Shown: positions 1 to 11,103 of the stretch, piece after piece
How the letters are laid out: the number at the start of each line of letters is the position of its first letter
How positions within the stretch are numbered: the stretch's first letter is position 1
Source of the DNA: Hypomyces perniciosus
Taxonomy: Eukaryota > Ascomycota > Sordariomycetes > Hypocreales > Hypocreaceae
Length of the DNA stretch: 64,000 bases
Reading direction: 5' to 3'
Assembly (NCBI GenBank): GCA_008477525.1
Contig: SPDT01000007.1
Coordinates: 2,542,001 to 2,606,000, forward strand
The notes under the pieces: generated by a model
Seen by the model: only the letters and a program-made list of their open reading frames with translations
Databases searched by the model: none
What the model was told of the DNA's origin: nothing
Program-made: the position numbers and the translations under genes

Positions 1-3000
1 AAGTCATCATCCACCGGCCCATCAAAATCCCAACTCTCCTCTGGCTCTGGAGGAGTATCTTGGTTTGCTTGTTCTCCGGTTGCGATAAAACTGGGGATAT
101 TTTCGGGGGTTTGACTTCTATTCTGATAAGTTTCGAGGAATGACATGTAAGAAGGACTGGCCTCCACCTTCGCCAGCTGCGATTTCAAATCGGTTATGCG
201 TTCCGCAGTCATCCAGTCTTCCACTCGTCGCCGAAACACTGGGGAGTCGTGTGGTGCGTCCATGTATCGATCGAGGTACAGTGTCTCTGGAATTACAACG
301 GGATTACCGTTCTTGCTACCCATCGACTGCGAGCGTTGAATAAGTATGTGCAATACCGGCGGTAATGTCTTGATTGCAGTGTATCGGGATAGTTTGCTCT
401 CCTCCAAAATTTGCTGATCAAAGTTCCGCCCAAGTGCATCGTACAATGAGCATGGGCCCTCCGCAGCCGGGAATGCTGTGATCGAGCGGTCAAAGCTAAT
501 CTCATGCTGATACTCCTTTTCGTCAAACTTCTTAGTGTAGTTGACAGTTGTCACAAAGAATGTCTCCATAATCTTCTCTAGTTGAATTCCAGTCTTTTCG
601 TCCACTGAGGTTGGTCGGATAGCAGCCTGGAGGCGGTTAATAATGCTGCCCATTACTTCTTCAACGTCTTGTTGATCGGTTCCAGAGGATCTCTTTTGAT
701 GCTCCAGCGCATTGAGAACTTTTTGATCTACAGTTTCTTGCTCTTCTGCATCAACCATCTCAACGTCAGCACTGGTGAAACGCTTTTGAGTAGCTTCAGT
801 GTTTGTAGCAGACTCTCGTATCTCGACATCTTGTCGAGCTTCGCCCATTTGGGTATCTTTGCCAAAGTCCCCTAAAAGAACCGAAATAGGGGGTAGTTGG
901 TTCCCCGTTTCTTCTAAAACTGTCTCAACTTTTTCATACGAACGATCGGAACGTGCGTCATCTTGTTCCACAAGAGTCTGTGTACTAGAATTGCTTGCGG
1001 TTTCCAAGTGATCAGACACGGCTTGGACAGAGACATTGACCATGTCAACATCCTCAGCAGTGCTTACAGGCGGAGCTGGAGACGGACGGGCGGGTAGAGG
1101 CGGAGGCTTAGGAGCAGGCGATGCTTCCGATGGCTGTTTGGGGCCCGTCAGCAGCGTGTGTGTTGATAATAGAACCGCATTTGCAAGCCGCTGGGATGGC
1201 CTAGTGGCAGCCTGATTCGAGGCCCGGAGATTGTTGAACAAGATAGCTAGTTCTTGTGCAACTACAGTGAAATTAGCGCTGCAAACTGACGACAGGGAGT
1301 TGATGAGATCGCTACTACTCACAAGCTTGTGCCACAACTGCTTCCCCCCGATCCATTTGCATCTTGTTCCCGCCAAGGCGACGAGCCTGAATGCTCTCAT
1401 CTGTCAGGTCCAACCGCAAGTCGTCATAGTTAAACACGATATCTCGGATAGGCTGCACAGTGAAGAGGTACTGAAGTAAGCTGTTCAGATAACAGGTATT
1501 TCCGATATTATGCAAACCGACAGGGAGGTCCAAGTTGACTGCCTTATTGTCTGACCCACTGTCCGAATCTGAAACATTAACACTCCCAGCATGTCGCAAT
1601 TCCGCCACCGCCTGCTTGAGAAGCGGCGAAATCGTGTGATCAGCAATGGAGTCTAATGCGTCAAGATAAAGGTCCTTCACGTCCTTCGAAGTGCTTGCAG
1701 CCATCTAAATACTTCCAGTTAGCATCGTATTACCAAGAGTACGCTGTGAGGGCAAATGAAAACGAATATGCGTTTTTAATAGGTAGTCAACTCAAAAGAT
1801 CTTACTCACCTTCTCTTTTGTGACTTCAGCAATGTCCCGCCAAGGCGCGTCCGTACTCTCCAATCCAAGAATAGTCCTTGCTGTTTCCAGTGACATTTTG
1901 GAATCAGTTTCCATCAGTAGCGCAGCCTGGTATGAATCGTCGGCAGAAGCTTGAGCGATCACCATGAGCAGACTTCGAGCGGTGGCTGCTTCAGATGGAT
2001 CTCGCACCAACTTCATTCTGAATGCATGAATCAGGGCCTCTGCACTGTAGTTGTTTGGTGGGCTCAGACCGAGAAAATTGAGGGCTTGGGAGACGACCCC
2101 GTCATCATCAACGGTCCTGTGGTGCTGGAATTGACTCTCGAAGACTGATGATTGGGTAATGGCATAATGAGAGAGATGCTCATCGCCAGACTCATGGGCC
2201 ACCTTCATCAAACCATCCACTAATTCCTTTCGCCTGCTAGGAATAAGTTCCCACTGCCTCTTGTAGGCATTCACAACAATCTCCCGTGATTGCTTCGGTA
2301 GAATGCCTAGGAGTTTGTATTCTTCTTGCTTCACCAAAGCATGCGTGCTAGCATCTGGGACCTCCCTACACTGAAGATATTCATGCAGGGCTTGAGTGCA
2401 GAAGGTTGGACGCTCTGCTGTGTTGCCAGATTTATGAATGAGATTCTGAACTTCTGAACGGACGTCTTCAAGATAAGCGCGATATGTGCCGATTTCTGTC
2501 GCCCCGGACGGACCTCCTGCTGGCGATGGGGCTGTCGGCGTAAATGATCCTTCATCAACCCCGTCCTTGTCTTCGACTTGCTCCTCAAATCCGAGTTCGC
2601 GAAAGATCGAGAAACATCGTGGCCCGAATAGAACGGCGAAACGCTTGTTCCTCTTTGATATGCTTCTAACAGCATCTGGAGCTGACTCGAGGAGGTTCTT
2701 CAGATAGGTGTTCAAATTCGAGGGCGCCTGATAAGCCCAGTCATCTGTAGCCCCCTCGTACCGCGTTGGCTCCTCCTGTCTTGCGACATTCAATTGTTGA
2801 CGAATAGCTTCCTGGTCTAACAAGAGTTTGACCCACCATGAGGCCATCCGAGGCTCGGAAACTTCCAGCGTTACCTGAAATGTACATGGCGGTGCGGAGC
2901 AAACGAAGTTTTCTCGTGCCAATAACGGATAGTACTTTGACTGGTCTCGTGTAATGTTTGTGTCCGAGTCCGAGCCCACCCAAACCAAATGATGCCAGGG

Positions 3001-3492
3001 AAATTGGTTGTCTTGAATGGGCCAGCTAGCCTGGTCATGACGGCATAAGAAGTCGGATTGTGCCTCCTCCCACGCCATCTTGAAGACAAAGTGAAAATGG
3101 CAGTCGAAGCAGATAGCGGAAAGTACTCGGGTCGAAGCTGTTGAGAGGCTTTGGTTTCCATTTATCACCAGTCTATGGGGGTGCTCCCACGCATAGTGGC
3201 TGTCTAACTTGGCACGGCGGGCTCGAACGAACAGGTCGCAAACGGTAAAATCGTTGTTTATCAACTCGTATATCCACCGACTCGGATGGCATCCTGGGAA
3301 GACGTTAGCTTATTGAGTTCAACTTCGAGGAGGGGTGGGAATCAACGGACCAGCTACCTCTCTCCCGGGAACCAAGTTGGATTTCATGGGCGTCATGTTG
3401 TGCGGAACAAAATCCGATCGTATTGTCCCCGGCAGGGCAGCATATTCGTTGGAGTCGTATTCCTGGGACCCCGAGCCATATCGGCTGGCCAT
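1..3492 (-). CDS. UBP2: UBP2-type ubiquitin-specific protease (3' end outside window)
   Basis: Cysteine protease (peptidase C19) that removes ubiquitin from proteins; the yeast homologue trims Lys63 chains made by Rsp5. Exons on the minus strand, inferred from splice signals: 3351-3492, 1810-3293, 1323-1704, 1-1261 (continues beyond base 1). The frame is continuous: the introns at 1705-1809 and 1262-1322 have GTGAGT donors, and the latter a CTAAT branch site. The catalytic cysteine box GLHNIGNTCYLNS lies near residue 613, after a long N-terminal region with Cys/His-rich segments (about residues 55-125), as in UBP2. A Ser/Pro-rich linker and the start of the second half of the USP fold follow; the histidine box would be beyond the window. 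The first intron donor (GTCCGT, 3294-3350) is weak but is the one that keeps frame; the start codon is at 3492. No ATG-initiated alternative fits better. Family assignment is confident, exon 1 less so. Confidence 0.88.
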
Positions 3493-5319
3493 GGTGATTG
3501 ATTTCAGAAGCCTCTGAGCAGAGGCAGAGGCAGAGGCAGAGGCAGAGGTCGGGGCGGAGGTCGAGGTGGGGGTGGGATGTCGAGCGTAGAGCTCAAATTC
3601 TTGAGCGGAAGCGGCCGTTGATGAAGATTAACTCGTGGGGATCGTGAGAGGTGTCGTTAGAGATATCGTTACAATTAAAATATGAAGGTAGTGGTGCGTC
3701 GAGCCGTTCGTTGTACGACGGTGCAGTTTGTTGTGATGCAGAAGGTTCAGGTTCAGGAAGACATCGAGGGGCCATAAGCAGGTGGTGACAATAAAACAGG
3801 TACCGCATGCCCAACTCTAATCACCACGGATAATTCTTTTTACGCGGATAACTCTAATTAAGCTACGGAGTATCTACCATGGACAATATTAACTCTTACC
3901 ACATCTACTGCAACAAAACCCATTAACACTTTATTGTGAGCTAATAGCCTAATAATTCAAGCATCTGTCGTTTACCAGTACGCGCTCTCTCTTTTTGTCC
4001 CCCACTTGGCCCACTCGGAGGTCACAGCTCTTGATGACGCAGCTATTATTAATGATGGATCAGGGAGGGAGCCCCTACTTACCACAGGGCTGGGTTTGAT
4101 CCAAAGGAGTAATTGCTTGCGTATGCAGTGGCGCTATGGGTGTAGTCCCCAGGTTGCCTGATGACAATTCGACTGCTGGCTGGCGCGGCCTCGTTTGTTG
4201 CATCACCAGACTTCGTAGTCATGTCCGTGAAACTGTCAAGTGCTGCCACGCGCCACCACAATGCTGACTCAGCGCCACAGATGTGTGTGAATCTCTGCCT
4301 TTCAACACAGCAACTCTCCACGTCATGAGCAAAATAAGATTGAAAATTGAATTTTTAAAATACAACCTGCTAAGCTCGAATTTTCGAATTGTCAGTCATG
4401 TACTTTCAGCATCCCCTAACCCTATGGGCAAGCTTAATTGCATCTTTTAAAAGTGTTGCCAATGACAAATAAAGAGACCTGAAGGAGACGACGATGTTCT
4501 AGAATATCATGATGACATCAATAATTCTTCATCGACATAATGCTACCATCCAAGAGATGTCTGTCTCGAAAGATCGTACGGAGCACATATTACTGTGATT
4601 ATAAACGATAGATCTTGCAGAACCCTTGCATCCAACATCATGTGATACGAGTAATAGCCCGCGGAACCTCACTCCCGATCTGTCAAGACATGATTCATCG
4701 CCGCTTGGCCGCTTATCTTCCCCCAATCAAACTCCGTTAATTGAACGGAATACGGAGCCGTCGGATTTCCCGACCTAGAACTAGTAGTTTGGAAGTGGGG
4801 ATACCGGTCCCGGAGGTTTGGAACCGTATGGCTCTCCATCATCCCCTTGCTATCATGGCTATTACTGTCTGCTATTATCGAAACTTGGCAGGATAATTTA
4901 AAGACCAGAGAACCAACAGGTATGGTGCGTGATAGAGGACTAGGAAGCTGGTCCCAGGATATAGAGTCCTATGTAAATGAGTCTGGTTAGGTATTGAACT
5001 TGGGTCGTGTAGGAATGATGGGACCCTAGGACTCTTCATTGGGGGTCATAGATGCCTTAGCCTAGATTTATGCTCCATGATAGCCATGGCAATTGCCCCC
5101 AATGGCTGTGCAAGTTGATAACGCCTTCTTATAGGTATCTGTACCCATCACTAAGGAAGACTCGTATTTTGCCTAAAATGAAACCCGCTCCATATACGCC
5201 ATATACCCTAGGTATTGCCAACCTGTATATTTAGATAGCTATTTCCTCCGCAGTTCAATGTGGCATGTCGCTAATTCCGCGCTCTTTGATCTCAAAGTAC
5301 TCATTTCTTCATAAGTCTT
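3493..5319. other. intergenic region between UBP2 and the hydantoinase gene
   Basis: About 1.8 kb without a supportable gene; only short, low-complexity open frames. It holds a hexanucleotide repeat next to the UBP2 start (3518-3547), a perfect TACGGAGTA 9-mer at 3864 and an AT-rich TATATTTAG stretch near 5225, about 95 bases before the next start codon, which could be a TATA element for the downstream gene. Confidence 0.6.
3518..3547. repeat. (GCAGAG)5 hexanucleotide repeat
   Basis: Five perfect tandem GCAGAG units followed by a degenerate purine-rich tail to about 3575, immediately upstream of the UBP2 start codon, so probably in its promoter or 5' leader. Read on the plus strand it could spell an Arg-Gly run, but no start codon or further gene structure supports that. 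Confidence 0.85.
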
Positions 5320-8300
5320 ATGAAAACATTTATCACGACTATGGGCTCCACGAACAATCCCAGACGCCTTCGCATTGGTGTCGATGTTGGCGGCACAAAC
5401 ACCGATGGTGTCATCCTTGATCCTCTCCAAGCATCCTCGCCAGATAAGGGCATACTGGCATGGCACAAAGCACCCACGACGACGAATCCCAGTGCTGGCA
5501 TAAACGATGCCATCACGGCCATGTTCAAGTCGGCTTCCATTAGCCCCGAGGAAGTTGCCTGTGTCACAATTGGAACAACCCACTTCGTCAATGCCGTTAT
5601 TGAGAGAGATGCGGCGCGACTGTCCAAAGTGGCCGTCATTCGTCTTTGCGGGCCTTTTTCGAAACATGCGCCGCCGTGTGTAGATTGGCCAGATGATATG
5701 AGGCGAATGATTCTCAGCCACTATGCACTTCTCAAAGGTGGCTTGGAAGTTGATGGGAGTCTCATCGCGGATATTGACGAGAAGGAGATCAAAGAGCAAT
5801 GTGCCTTGATCCGTGACAAAGGCATCAAAAGTATTGTTGTTAACGGTGTGTTCAGTCCCATTGACACCCTCGAAAAACAAGAGGAGCGAGCCGCCGAAAT
5901 TATAAGGGCTGAGCTCCCGGATTGTGATGTCGTCTGTTCCAAGGAGATTGCCAATCTTGGCTTCTTGGAGCGCGAGAATGCCGCTATTCTGAACGCTGCC
6001 ATTCTTTCCTTTGCCAGGAAGACAATTCGCTCCTTCCAAGAGCCGATCAAGCGCCTAGGTCTGCACTGTCCTGTCTTTATCACTCAGAATGATGGAACGG
6101 TTCTTTCAGGGGACATGGCCGCTAAACTACCCATTCGAACGTTCTCAAGCGGCCCGACGAACAGCATGAGGGGTGCCGCGTTTCTGGCACAGGGTCAGAT
6201 ATCTGAGGCTGTCATGGTGGTTGATATTGGTGGCACAACCACAGACGTTGGGCTTCTTCAAGCAAATGGGTTCCCGCGCCAACAAGCCGCATATAGCGAT
6301 CTTACAGGCATCAGGATGAACTTTTCATGTCCGGACATCAAGAGCATAGGTCTTGGTGGAGGGTCCATCGTTCGAACACACAAGGGTTTGACTGTCGGCC
6401 CCGATAGTGTCGGTCACAAAATCCAGCAAGAATCCATCGCTTTTGGTGGCAGTGTCCTCACAACCACGGATTGCGTGGTCCAAATGAATCCTAGCCTAAA
6501 CGTCGGAAATCCAGACCTTGTTAAGGGTGTACTTACCGATGAGCAACTCGGCTTGTTTAAGGATATTGTGAAGAGCAAGATCGAGAAGGCAATTGACATG
6601 ATGAAAACGTCGCCTGAGGATCTACCAGTCCTACTTGTTGGTGGAGGAGCAATCATATCGCCGGATGAGCTCAAAGGCGCGAGTCGTGTGTTGAAGCCAA
6701 AATGGTCGGGGGTCGCCAACGCCATTGGTGCTGCTATGGCGAGAGTGAGCGCTGTTGTAGACACGGTCAAGTCTACCGAGTCCAAGACGACGAACCAACT
6801 TCTGGAAGAAATCAGCCAAGAAGCCATCGAAAAGACTGTAGCGGCTGGAGCTTCCCGAGCGTCTGTGGAAGTCGTTGAGAAGGAAACGCTCCCACTCCAA
6901 GTAGGGCCAAGTCCACGATGATGGGCATTTCTCTTTTTACTAACATTATTTTTAGTACATTGCCAACAAAACTAGGTTTATTGTCCGCGCTGCTGGCGAT
7001 TTTGATCTTTCAAAAACCGAAACACTGTCTGAACTAGAAACGGATTCTGCAGACTTCGAGGTCGATATGAGCCAGTACGAAAAGTTGTCAAAGAAGCCGG
7101 ATGCCGAGTCAAAAGAGAAGGCGGACCAAATTTTGGATATCGATACATATAAGCCAACAGTTAAAAACCGTGTGTGGTACATCTCGGAGACTGACGCGGA
7201 CTGGATCTCGACCGGATGCTACATCCTCGGCACGGGTGGCGGCGGCTCTCCCTATTCTCATCTCGTACGTCTCCGACAAGAGCTTCGCAAAGGTGCTATC
7301 GTAAGGGTTGTCAGCCCTGATGATCTCGCTGACGATGACCTAATCGGCTGTGGTGGTGGAATGGGCAGCCCAACGGTTAGCATCGAGAAGCTGTCGGCCG
7401 ACGAGATGCTAGAAGCCCAGCGCGAGCTCTACAAGATCTATCCTCGGCAGGCCACACACATGATTTCGGTAGAGATTGGCGGCGGCAATGGCCTCCAACC
7501 CCTGATTCTAGGAGCAAGCACAAACATGGATCTGCCGGCGGTGGATGGCGATTGGATGGGTCGAGCGTATCCGACAAAGTGGCAGACCACTCCTGTCGTC
7601 TTCAACGAGAGGTCCCCTATCTGGTCTCCGGTTTCCATGTCCGATGGAAATGGTAACATTGTTATTATGCCTGCGGCAGTGTCTGACTTCGCCGTTGAGC
7701 GAATCTTGCGTGCTGCTCTCTCAGAGATGGGATCTCATGTGGGATGTGCTGAGGCCCCCATTACGGGCGCTGAGACGAAAAGGTGGGTGGTAGAACATAC
7801 AATTTCTCAAGCTTGGCGAATCGGAAGAGGAGTCGCTCGCGCGAGGAAGGAAAATAGAGTGGATAACGTGGCCGAAACGATCATCGATGAATGTGGTGGA
7901 AACCAAGCTGGCAAGGTGTTGTGGAAAGGCAAGATAGTCGGCGTCGAGAGGTCGCTAAGAGGAGGATATGTATACGGCGAATGCTTCATCGAAGGGCTTG
8001 ATGTGAGGGAAGACGAAGAAGGCTTGGGAGGAAACAGCCCGAGCTCCTCGTTTCAGGGGACCATCAAGATCCCGTTTAAAAACGAGAACATTGCCGTTCT
8101 CAAGACGCGAGACGACGGGAAACAAGAGCAGCAGGAGGATGTCTTGGCCATTGCCCCGGACCTCATCAGTGTCATTGATGCTCAGAACGGCGAGGCGATT
8201 GGAACTCCTGAATACAGATACGGGTTACTGGTGGTGGTACTAGGACTGGCAGCAAGTGACAAGTGGACAGGCACTGAGAGAGGCATACAGATTGGAGGCC

Positions 8301-8395
8301 CGGAGGCGTTTGGACTGAACCATTTGAAGTTCACTCCTCTAGGCAAGTTTGTGAAGCCAAAGAGTGTTATTGACGAGTTTGATGGAAGCGTCTAG
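5320..8395 (+). CDS. hydantoinase/oxoprolinase-DUF917 fusion protein
   Basis: Two exons, 5320-6900 and 6956-8395, joined across an intron with GTAGGG donor, CTAAC branch and TTTTTAG acceptor; about 1006 residues. The N-terminal half is an actin-fold hydantoinase A/oxoprolinase: a phosphate loop DVGGTNTDG near residue 22, a second loop DIGGTTTDVG near residue 300 and the glycine-rich IGLGGGS. The C-terminal part (from about residue 600) matches DUF917, with a GTGGGGSPY motif near residue 620. Known members of the family use ATP to open cyclic amides such as 5-oxoproline or hydantoins, but the substrate of this fused fungal type is not established. There is no signal peptide, so it is probably cytosolic. 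A second in-frame ATG at 5341 has a better context (A at -3, G at +4) and may be the true start, shortening the protein by seven residues. Confidence 0.9.
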
Positions 8396-8821
8396 CAAGG
8401 CTGAGCTGTCAATATATCCCCAATATTTAAGGACCTTGGCTCAAGAACGTGTGAAGGAATTATAGGGAGCTTTCAGAGCCTATTCTTTAGCTCAGATTGT
8501 TTGCCACTGCATGGTCACCTGGCAACCGGCAATACCTCCTATTCGTCTCTTCATCTGAAGGTCCGAATACAGCTCGCTTGGCACGCGACCATTTCTTACT
8601 ATTGTGAGCATTCGTGAATAGGGAGATTCAAGAAAATGTCTACTATTCTAAAATTTCTTTTGTAAAAGAAGTCTCGAGTCTACGCTGATTCTGGGTCGGG
8701 TATAAAAGTCCAGTCTTCCCTTTCATCCCCAAGCACTCTCGACCACGTGCCAGACAACGATCCCCTAGGAGAAAGTTTTCTGCCATCTCGCAGCTGGCAG
8801 GTTGCTATGCTATTATTCGAC
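8396..8821. other. intergenic region and promoter of the ankyrin gene
   Basis: Contains the 3' flank of the hydantoinase gene and the probable core promoter of the ankyrin gene (TATAAAA at 8701). No open frame worth reporting. Confidence 0.6.
8701..8707 (+). promoter_or_regulatory. putative TATA box of the F-box/ankyrin gene
   Basis: TATAAAA in the context GGGTATAAAAGTCC, followed by pyrimidine-rich sequence typical of fungal leaders. It lies about 470 bases before the start codon, which would give a long leader containing the duplicated introns at 8842-8987. Inferred from sequence only. Confidence 0.5.
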
Positions 8822-9012
8822 TCACCCGCACTTCTTCTACTGTAAGATTTCCCTTTTTTCCCTCCCTTTCACAACAACTTTCTCCTAATCACTACTTAGC
8901 ATCAGCCTCACTCGCACTTCTTCTGCTGTAAGATTTTCCCTTTTTTCCCCTCCCTCTCACAACAACTCTCTCCTAATCACCACTTAGCATCAGCCTCACC
9001 CGCACTTCTTCT
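8822..9012 (+). repeat. tandem duplication of an intron-containing leader segment
   Basis: A unit of 86-88 bases beginning TCACCCGCACTTCTTCT occurs at 8822 and 8908, and a truncated third copy (first 17 bases) at 8996. Each full unit contains a complete spliceosomal intron signature: donor GTAAGA, pyrimidine-rich body, CTAATC branch site and ACTTAG acceptor. The implied introns are 8842-8899 (58 nt) and 8928-8987 (60 nt), separated by a 28-nt exon. The copies differ at only a few positions, mainly in the pyrimidine run, so the duplication looks recent. It lies in the 5' leader of the ankyrin gene at 9172. Confidence 0.85.
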
Positions 9013-9171
9013 CCCAAGAAATTATCACTTCATCCCTTCACGAAAACCCTCTCTCCTATTCGCCTCTTCAAGTCAGAGCTCAGCAGGAACGATACACTAT
9101 CGGTTCATGAGCTTCCCACTTGCTTCTATCGACTATCGACGCTAGGGTAGACTCTATCCTACCTCGTCAAC

Positions 9172-11103
9172 ATGGCGGGCGCTTCTGGTTCTTCTGGAAG
9201 CATGAATGCCGACTTCGAGCTTAACATTCACCCCTCGCGCCGTCAGAGTACGTCGGCTCCAAAGCTGGACCCTTTCTCAAGCCTGCCTCTTGAGATCAAG
9301 TATGACCTTGCAGAGTTCATGTCTTATGCTGATCTTGCCCGCCTTGCTGGATGTAACAACATGTGGAATCTCTTTAGCACCACTGTCCTCTATAAGCGAG
9401 ACGCTCGTGAGGACAACTCATCCGCTATCAAATGGGCCGTCATGATCGACTACGGAGGAGGTGGCCAAGAAGTCGGCATCCGAACCATTGAATTGGCCAT
9501 ACATCACCATGCGGACGTCAACGCAGTTCACAAATTCTACACAGGCGACGGCGAAACTGGATATGCAACGGCCCTCCACATTGCAGCTGCTATGGGGAGG
9601 ATTGGCTTTTGCAAGAAGTTGCTGTGTCACGGCGCTAATGTCCATGCCTTTGCCAGCGAACTCTGCCGTCTCCCGGGTATTTTCGAGAGGCGTATGATTG
9701 AATCGAAGCTCTCCAATAGGAACTTGAACATGGCAATCAAACGCCAACCCTGGCTGCCTCTGCTGATCCCTTTTGTTCTGGGACACGAAAACGTTGCTCG
9801 ACTTCTTCTCAAGCACGGAGCCACCCCGGATCTTGCTGTCGGATACGACGCCGTGCTCGGCGAGCAGAACAGCGTCACCATTCTTCATGTCATCGCCGCG
9901 AGTCACAAGCGAAGCATCGTCGACGAGGGTGGTAACTGTTACTTCAAGAGGTTCAAGGATTTCATCAACACCAAGCTTCCTGGAGTGGGATATCCCCCTA
10001 TTCACCTTGCATTGCAGAATCCTTATCCCCCAACTTTCGAGAAGCTTATCGCCGCTGGTGCGGACCTCGAAGTTACCACCACCTTGGGGAGAACTCCCCT
10101 TCTTCAAGCCATCATCAATTGCTATAAAACCACTTGCCCTGACACGCGGAAGAGGCACGTGGAGTGTATCGAACTCCTTCTCGAAGCCGGAGCGAACGTT
10201 AATGCGCACTCGCATCGTATCGTCGCGGAGACGCCCCTTCTTGCGACAGTTCTGGACATCCCATACAACTGGAGAGCTGTCTACAGAGAGGTGAAGGCCA
10301 TCATTAAGCTGCTGATCAGGTACGACGCGGATGTGAACGAAAGGTCTGCGGCAGGACTCACCCCTGTCCACGCCATCTGTCGAGAAATTCTCCAACGCCA
10401 AGGAAACACCACCTCGCTAATCTCAGTTCTTGACGATTTCATTGAACAAGGTGGAGATGTCAACATTCCATGTCCAGATGGAGACTCTATCCTCAAGAAG
10501 GCAATCGTTGATTACAATCAACACCCAGGCACACTGCTTCGAACTATCTTGAAAGCGGGAGCCACTATCCAAAACCACGAGGCCGATGTTTTACTGGTGA
10601 AGTGGCTTCAGTGTGCACCACTTCGCTCGACCAAGAAGTGGTATGATTTCGATGTAATGGATCATAGAGATCACATCAGCCAAGGGGCCATCGATGATGC
10701 GTACAGGTACGCCTTTGAAGTCGACGCTAAAGTGTTCGAGGCTCTCCGAAGCAACTTCCCGGAGACAACGATTGGAGCCGAGTTGGTTGCCAAAAGGTTC
10801 TACTTGGAGAAAACAAAACTCGGCGGCGCGGCTCTGGACTTGCCTTTTGATGGCAGCTATGTTGACGAGAACGGTGACAACTTCCTCCACATGATTGTCA
10901 ACCGACTTGAAGCCTTTCCTTCGTATCGAGAATCGACTGCCATCACCGAGGCAGAGATGGTGATTGAAAACGGAGCCAAGGTCAATCACAAAAACCGAAG
11001 CGGAATGACGGTGCTCCAAAGGCTTAGGAGCATGAGGAAGGAATACCGTGATCTCCGCCTGTGTTTGCACGAGAAGAAAGATAAGCAGGCTGGCGAATTC
11101 TGA
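9172..11103 (+). CDS. F-box-like / ankyrin-repeat protein
   Basis: Single-exon gene of 643 residues with good start context (CAACATGG). Residues about 35-75 (SSLPLEIKYDLAEFMSYADL) resemble the short F-box-like module that often precedes ankyrin repeats in Pezizomycotina. Ankyrin repeats follow: clear ones at about residues 125-160 (TALHIAAAMGRIGFCKKLL), 200-225 (HENVARLLLKHGA), 270-315, 330-350 (CIELLLEAGANVNA), 375-405 (LLIRYDADVN), 420-445, and a last one near 600 (ENGAKVNHKN). Proteins of this layout probably act as substrate adaptors of SCF ubiquitin ligases or as protein-binding scaffolds, but the family is large and fast evolving, so no specific role can be assigned. The leader carries a duplicated intron. 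The large open frame on the opposite strand (9418-10401) is a shadow. Confidence 0.85.
   Translation: MAGASGSSGSMNADFELNIHPSRRQSTSAPKLDPFSSLPLEIKYDLAEFMSYADLARLAGCNNMWNLFSTTVLYKRDAREDNSSAIKWAVMIDYGGGGQEVGIRTIELAIHHHADVNAVHKFYTGDGETGYATALHIAAAMGRIGFCKKLLCHGANVHAFASELCRLPGIFERRMIESKLSNRNLNMAIKRQPWLPLLIPFVLGHENVARLLLKHGATPDLAVGYDAVLGEQNSVTILHVIAASHKRSIVDEGGNCYFKRFKDFINTKLPGVGYPPIHLALQNPYPPTFEKLIAAGADLEVTTTLGRTPLLQAIINCYKTTCPDTRKRHVECIELLLEAGANVNAHSHRIVAETPLLATVLDIPYNWRAVYREVKAIIKLLIRYDADVNERSAAGLTPVHAICREILQRQGNTTSLISVLDDFIEQGGDVNIPCPDGDSILKKAIVDYNQHPGTLLRTILKAGATIQNHEADVLLVKWLQCAPLRSTKKWYDFDVMDHRDHISQGAIDDAYRYAFEVDAKVFEALRSNFPETTIGAELVAKRFYLEKTKLGGAALDLPFDGSYVDENGDNFLHMIVNRLEAFPSYRESTAITEAEMVIENGAKVNHKNRSGMTVLQRLRSMRKEYRDLRLCLHEKKDKQAGEF

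Noticed and set aside
3512..3612. Arg-Gly-rich reading of the GCAGAG repeat on the plus strand
   Set aside because: No start codon and followed quickly by a stop; simple hexanucleotide repeat explains it.
5239..6039. 266-codon open frame antisense to the hydantoinase gene
   Set aside because: Lies entirely opposite conserved hydantoinase motifs and has no protein-like features.
9418..10401. 327-codon open frame antisense to the ankyrin gene
   Set aside because: Shadow of codon usage in the ankyrin gene; no recognisable domain, and the ankyrin frame is clearly the real one.
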